From Pseudonocardiales bacterium (GTDB lineage: Bacteria > Actinomycetota > Actinomycetes > Mycobacteriales > Jatrophihabitantaceae), in NCBI GenBank assembly GCA_003243915.1, contig QHCC01000114.1, positions 1 through 44,362 of the forward strand: a DNA stretch of 44,362 nt, in the 5' to 3' direction. The translations under genes were made by a program, and so were the position numbers. Numbering within the stretch: the first letter of the stretch is position 1; each line of letters starts with the position of its first letter. The notes beneath the pieces were generated by a model, which worked only from the letters and a program-made list of their open reading frames with translations, had not been told where the DNA came from and ran no database searches. Below, one piece after another: positions 40,683 to 44,362 of the stretch.

Positions 40683-42095
40683 TCAGGTGTTGCGGTGTGA
40701 TTCGTAGCGCAGTTGGCGACGGCCGAAGCCGACCTGGGTGCCGGGCGCGATCGCCACGGGCGTCTGCGGCGGGATTCGGTGCCAGCCCGTCTCACCCGGC
40801 CCCCATAGCCCCGTGCCGTTGGCGGAGCCGAGGTCGACCACCTGCACCTGCCAGCCCTCGAGCCTGATACGCGCGTGCACCCGCGACAGCACGCCGTCGG
40901 CATCCTCGATCCGCAGCGGGCGGGCGGTGCCGGCTACGACGTCGTTGTCACCGACCGGATGGCGGCCAATGATGTAGTCGGTGTCGAGGCTGAAGATACC
41001 GCCGTCGTCGAGGACCAGGACGCCCAGGGGCGGTCGTGGGCCGAGCCGCGGCAGCAAGGTCTGCTGCGCCATCGAGATGCCGCAGATCGCGCAGTACCGC
41101 GCCGACGGGTCGTCGAAGTGGCCGTTCTTGCAGTACACGCCCATGATCTGCGCCCGGGCGTCGTCGACCGGGTGGGGCGCTGGCGCCACCTCAGGTGCCA
41201 CCGGCTCCGGCGGCGTGGCGATGGGTAGCGGCGGGCGTTCGGGCGCCTGCGGCTCGGCGTCGCCAGCCGTGAAGAGCACAACCGACGAGAACGACTGGCT
41301 GCGGTCGACCTCGGGCTCGGGCGGTGCCACCACCGGCATGTCCGGCGGCGCGGCAACGCCTGTGGACGCCGCATCATCGGTGGGTTCGGCCGCGACCGAC
41401 ACCGTGGGCAGCTCGGCGCCGGTGGGCGTGCCGGGCGGTGTTGCGGATGCATCCTCGGCAGCGCTTGCCTCGGGCGCAGGCGCGCCGGCTACCCGCCCGA
41501 TCGCGGCACTCGCAGGCGGGACAGCCGGCGGGACCGGCGGCGGGAAGGGCGGAAGGCTCGGCACCACGGGCAGTTCCGCCGTCAGTGGACCCGAGGACTC
41601 CGCCTGCGGCCGTGCGGCGGGTGGCGCCTGCCCGGCCACGTAGAGCAGCCCGCCGGCTGCTACCGAGCCGTGCTCCAGGTTGCCCCACCGGTGCGGCTCG
41701 GCGTCGGCGTCGATGTCTCCCAGGCCGGCGCGCACCGACATCAATCTCCCGGGCAGCACGCTGCGCACGCCGTTGTGGGACTGCCGCAGAGCCAGCCGCT
41801 GCTCGCCGTGCTCAGTCGTCACGTCAGCCCAGGCGTGCCCGAACACGGAGACCGCGAGCGAGCCGCCGGCCGGGCCGAATGCGACGACCCCCAAGCCGTT
41901 GTCGCCGAGCACGGCGGCGAGCCGGTCGGCCAGCGCCGTACCGTCGCCGCGTGCGTGCGCGACCTGTTCGTGGGCGGCCAGCACGGCGTCGACGAGTTCG
42001 GCGCGGTCATGCGGCGCCGCGCACAACACCACCAGTTCGCCGTGTCGCGACAGCACCCCGTCGCCGGCGACGGGGCGTAGGCCGGCTGAACTCAT
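40683..42095 (-). CDS. Zinc-ribbon and FHA-domain protein
   Basis: This 470-aa protein has three parts. The N-terminal domain (about residues 1-150, with GDGVLSRHGELVVLCAAP and GDNGLGVVAFGPAGGSLAVSVFG) is of unknown family. A long Pro/Ala/Glu-rich linker follows (about 165-310). The C-terminus has a four-cysteine-type zinc ribbon (YCKNGHF...RYCAICG, only three Cys plus His seen; about 322-342) and an FHA domain (about 357-470) with GRHP, SRVHARI and DLGSANGTG. FHA domains bind phosphothreonine. The ATG at 42095 overlaps the preceding stop (ATGA). It probably links the kinase to the antiporter or flavoprotein. Confidence 0.92.
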   Translation of the reverse strand: MSSAGLRPVAGDGVLSRHGELVVLCAAPHDRAELVDAVLAAHEQVAHARGDGTALADRLAAVLGDNGLGVVAFGPAGGSLAVSVFGHAWADVTTEHGEQRLALRQSHNGVRSVLPGRLMSVRAGLGDIDADAEPHRWGNLEHGSVAAGGLLYVAGQAPPAARPQAESSGPLTAELPVVPSLPPFPPPVPPAVPPASAAIGRVAGAPAPEASAAEDASATPPGTPTGAELPTVSVAAEPTDDAASTGVAAPPDMPVVAPPEPEVDRSQSFSSVVLFTAGDAEPQAPERPPLPIATPPEPVAPEVAPAPHPVDDARAQIMGVYCKNGHFDDPSARYCAICGISMAQQTLLPRLGPRPPLGVLVLDDGGIFSLDTDYIIGRHPVGDNDVVAGTARPLRIEDADGVLSRVHARIRLEGWQVQVVDLGSANGTGLWGPGETGWHRIPPQTPVAIAPGTQVGFGRRQLRYESHRNT

Positions 42096-42529
42096 ACCAG
42101 CCTCCCGCCGAAGAAGCGCCAGTGCAGGAATGGCACCCGCATGGGTCCGTTGACCACCAGCCACACGACTATCCAGATGGCCAGGAACTGGATCCAGAAG
42201 GCCCACGCGTTCACCGGCCCGTCGATGCCCGGCACTGCCTTCGCACGCACCAGCAGGTAGACGAGGATTCCTTCGTTGAGCAGGGTGGCGAAACCGAAGA
42301 ACGTCGGCCAATCCTTCTCCCAGCGCCACTGCATCAGGAAGTGGTAGACGAACTCCCACCCGATGCCGAGCACGGTGACGGCGGCGAGCACGATGAATCC
42401 GACGCGGTAGTGCTGGCCGATAGTGCCAGCGCCCGGGAGCACCGGCACCACGATCAGGGTGACCAGGCTGCCGACGACGGCGAGCAGGATGATCCGTGTC
42501 TGGATCCGCCCGGTCAGGGTGGGAAGCAT
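42092..42529 (-). CDS. Four-helix membrane protein of unknown function
   Basis: This 145-aa protein has four hydrophobic helices: IILLAVVGSLVTLIVVPVL, YRVGFIVLAAVTVLGIGWEF, FFGFATLLNEGILVYLLV and WAFWIQFLAIWIVVWLVV. The connecting loops are short, with HFLMQWRWEKDW on one side. AGGAG lies 9 bases before the ATG at 42529. It starts 22 bases after the flavoprotein stop and overlaps the FHA gene. No family is recognised. It may anchor the complex to the membrane. Confidence 0.85.
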   Translation of the reverse strand: MLPTLTGRIQTRIILLAVVGSLVTLIVVPVLPGAGTIGQHYRVGFIVLAAVTVLGIGWEFVYHFLMQWRWEKDWPTFFGFATLLNEGILVYLLVRAKAVPGIDGPVNAWAFWIQFLAIWIVVWLVVNGPMRVPFLHWRFFGGRLV

Positions 42530-42551
42530 CGATTCAACTCCTGCGCTCTCG

Positions 42552-44117
42552 TCAGATCTGCTTGTTGCGGGCCCATTTGAACCATTGGCTCGTGGACCTG
42601 CCGGGGCCGAGCTTGCGGCCGAACCCGCGCCGCGCCAGATCGTCGGCAATCTCCTGCGCAGCTACCTGCAGGCCGAGAAAGGTGTCGACGCCGGGGAAGT
42701 ACCCGCCCAAGGTCGAGGAGCCCGAGGCGTACATCACGCCCGGTGGGCTGGCCGCGCCGCGCAACTCGAAGCTGCGTTCGACGTCCAGGCGCCCCACCGG
42801 GTTGCGACCGGCCCCGCCATGGTCGAGCAGATCCTTGAGCACCCGATGCTCGGCGATGTCGGCCTCCAGGCCGGTGCAGTCGATGATGAAGTCGGCCGGG
42901 AACTCGAAGATGCCCGAGCTGGTCTTGACGACGCTGACGACCTTCGCGTCCGGTCGCACCGACATGCTCTGGACCTCACCGGTCACCACCTGGTACCAGC
43001 CCGCGGCACGGCCCTCGTTCATCTGGCGTTGCCAGCTGCGTCGCCACGGCGTGTTGGTGCCGCCCATCTCCTTGTAGGCAGTGGCCCGCTGCTCACCCTC
43101 GAGGCGACGGATGCGCGCCTTCAACTGGCCGCCCCACACCGACTTCGGGTAGTTGAAACCCTGGTAGGCGAAGCCGTTTCCGCCCTTGCGCCGCGCCCAC
43201 ATGTTCTTGCCGTGCGAGCCGGAGATGTAGGTCCGGAACAGATGCACGATCTGGGTCTGCAGCCCGTACTTCGCCCGGTCGTCCATCAGCCGGGCCAGCA
43301 CCCGCGAGGCCACGATGCCCCCGCCCCGGATCAGCACCGTGCCCGGACGGGTGCGCAGCTGGTTGTAGACGTGCTCATGATCTTCATATGCGCTCACCAC
43401 ATGGTGGAAGTCCTGCTGCTCCACCCGGAACTGCTGCAGGTCGGGCAGGTACTTCAGCCCGGGGTAGCCCACCGCGCAGTGCACGTACTGCGAGCGGAAG
43501 GCGACCCGGCGCGTCGCCGACGTGCCCTCCGGTGGCGTCAGGATCGTGAAGTAACCGCCACCCTGGCGCCGGTGGATCATGCGCACCTGACCCTTGACGA
43601 GCATGTCCCAGTAGCGGATCCGCTTGGCTTCCCGCTCCAGGTTCGCGAACACCATGCCGGCGCGGGGGGTGTAGAAGTCGGCCCACATCGGCTCGGTGAA
43701 CACCTGCCACAGCGCCTTGAACGACTTGTCGCGGATCGCCTCCTCCAGCGCATAGGAAGGGAATCCCCAGATGTTGTCCGGCCGCGATGCCGAATCGGAG
43801 CGGATCCGCTCCGGCCGCGGGATCTGCGAGACGCGGGTGAGGTATTCATAGGTCTGCCATGGATGATCGATGTTGGTCAGCACCCGGATCTGCTCGACCG
43901 GCACGCCGGCGATGCGCAGGTAGTCCACGGTGACGAAGGAGCCGATCCCACCTCCGACTGATACGAACGGCACGTCCACGATGGGGATGCCTGCGGCTTG
44001 GACCATGTCGTCGGTCCACCAGTCGGAGTTGATCAGTTGCTCGTTCAGGTCGCCAGGCTCGGTGGCGAGCGCACCCGCAGGCGGGTGACCGGCGACGTCG
44101 GAAGACCCGATGGACAC
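42552..44117 (-). CDS. FAD/NAD(P)-binding flavoprotein (class B monooxygenase-like)
   Basis: This 521-aa protein has an N-terminal FAD-type Rossmann motif (VPFVSVGGGIGSFVTVDYLRI, about residues 48-68), a second dinucleotide motif in the middle (TVLIRGGGIVASRVLARL, about 260-277) and the ATG-type motif FIIDCTGLEAD near residue 420. SQIPRPERIRSDS and DNIWGFPSYALEEAI are distinctive. The fold resembles CzcO/lysine-hydroxylase-type flavoproteins, but no close family can be named. The start is a GTG at 44117 with GGGGGG about 6 bases upstream. As the first gene of the FHA/kinase/antiporter operon it could supply a redox input. The reaction is unknown. Confidence 0.82.
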   Translation of the reverse strand: MSIGSSDVAGHPPAGALATEPGDLNEQLINSDWWTDDMVQAAGIPIVDVPFVSVGGGIGSFVTVDYLRIAGVPVEQIRVLTNIDHPWQTYEYLTRVSQIPRPERIRSDSASRPDNIWGFPSYALEEAIRDKSFKALWQVFTEPMWADFYTPRAGMVFANLEREAKRIRYWDMLVKGQVRMIHRRQGGGYFTILTPPEGTSATRRVAFRSQYVHCAVGYPGLKYLPDLQQFRVEQQDFHHVVSAYEDHEHVYNQLRTRPGTVLIRGGGIVASRVLARLMDDRAKYGLQTQIVHLFRTYISGSHGKNMWARRKGGNGFAYQGFNYPKSVWGGQLKARIRRLEGEQRATAYKEMGGTNTPWRRSWQRQMNEGRAAGWYQVVTGEVQSMSVRPDAKVVSVVKTSSGIFEFPADFIIDCTGLEADIAEHRVLKDLLDHGGAGRNPVGRLDVERSFELRGAASPPGVMYASGSSTLGGYFPGVDTFLGLQVAAQEIADDLARRGFGRKLGPGRSTSQWFKWARNKQI

Positions 44118-44132
44118 TGCATCCCCCCACTT

Positions 44133-44147
44133 CGACGACCTTCGTCG
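44133..44147. promoter_or_regulatory. Inverted repeat upstream of the flavoprotein operon
   Basis: CGACGA-CCT-TCGTCG is a perfect 6-bp inverted repeat ending 16 bases upstream of the GTG at 44117. It may be an operator or a hairpin near the ribosome site. The rest of 44118-44362 holds no supported gene. An AGGAGG at 44245-44250 abuts a GTG at 44252 whose frame stays open to the window end (37 codons), but the spacing of one base is too short to call it. Confidence 0.3.
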
Positions 44148-44362
44148 TTCGGTAACGGTGGCGAACGACTAGCTGAAGGTCAGGTGAGACTATCCAAGAT
44201 TTGGCATCTCACAATGGGCGGCAGGAACTCGCAATGATCCAGTAAGGAGGCGTGACCGTCGAACTCTGCATCCCATTTGGGGCATCCCGACCAGACCCGC
44301 ACGCTTCCGGCGCCGGTGTTGCGGTGGGGGTGGCTGCGGTGTGGGGCGTGGGAGGATGCGGT

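Noticed and set aside
41324-42580. Long rightward Arg/Pro/Ala-rich frame
   Set aside because: Antisense to the FHA gene linker and the four-helix membrane protein.
44252-44362. Possible new gene running off the right edge
   Set aside because: The AGGAGG is only one base from the GTG, and the 37 visible codons show no recognisable motif.
1-44362. CRISPR array, rRNA genes or complete IS element
   Set aside because: No regularly spaced repeats, rRNA-like sequence or intact transposase with terminal repeats were found on reading.

Overview
The window comes from a high-GC Gram-positive actinobacterium. This rests on the very GC-rich coding sequence, frequent GTG/TTG starts, ATGA/GTGA start-stop overlaps, a SigE-type ECF sigma factor, a Hanks-type kinase with an FHA protein, many lipobox lipoproteins, and FCD-type GntR and TetR regulators. 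I cannot name the species.

Layout. (1) 1-3264: remnant of an integrated element, with a tyrosine integrase cut by the left edge, a DUF433/DUF5615 toxin-antitoxin pair, a small zinc-ribbon protein and a secreted lipoprotein. (2) 3265-3301 and 33039-33075: two identical 37-bp copies of the 3' end of a tRNA gene (lysine type, judged from the anticodon loop kept in the first copy). They flank about 29.8 kb and look like attachment-site scars of a genomic island. An IS3-type transposase relic lies beside the first copy. (3) 3615-32564: a catabolic island. A leftward operon (M24 pita-bread hydrolase, PEP-utilising phosphotransferase, zinc alcohol dehydrogenase) diverges from a GntR regulator. An ACMSD-type decarboxylase diverges from an MFS exporter. 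Two long arms then diverge from a shared control region near 24.0-24.2 kb. The left arm runs from an FAH-family hydrolase through a complete LIV-type ABC transporter to SDR, Old Yellow Enzyme/dienoyl-CoA reductase-like, 4,5-dihydroxyphthalate decarboxylase-like, hydroxyisobutyrate dehydrogenase-like and dihydropyrimidinase/allantoinase-like enzymes, ending in a broken nitrilase gene. The right arm has an alpha/beta hydrolase, an HpcH/HpaI aldolase, a second LIV-type transporter (its LivM-type permease is frameshifted), a second GntR regulator and a quinone-oxidoreductase-like MDR enzyme. A palindrome TGCA-N3-TGCA recurs at three divergent control regions, with a half-site at a fourth promoter, and suggests one regulon.

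(4) 33256-37644: an operon of small lipoprotein, ECF sigma and membrane protein (putative anti-sigma); a gene of unknown function; a small dimeric-barrel protein divergent from a TetR regulator around a perfect 15-bp palindrome; and a lipoprotein. (5) 37908-44117: a compact leftward five-gene operon of flavoprotein, four-helix membrane protein, zinc-ribbon/FHA protein, CPA2-type cation/proton antiporter and Ser/Thr kinase. It has tight start-stop overlaps and appears more GC-rich than the island.

Working model (inference): the island imports an N-containing ring compound or its acid breakdown products by two paralogous ABC importers. It reduces and opens the ring (OYE, dihydropyrimidinase-like), decarboxylates and hydrolyses the products (dihydroxyphthalate decarboxylase-like, ACMSD-like, FAH), and feeds aldehydes and hydroxyacids to dehydrogenases and an aldolase. 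The FHA/kinase/antiporter/flavoprotein operon is the best candidate for an undescribed signalling system: a phospho-controlled ion-transport module with a redox partner.
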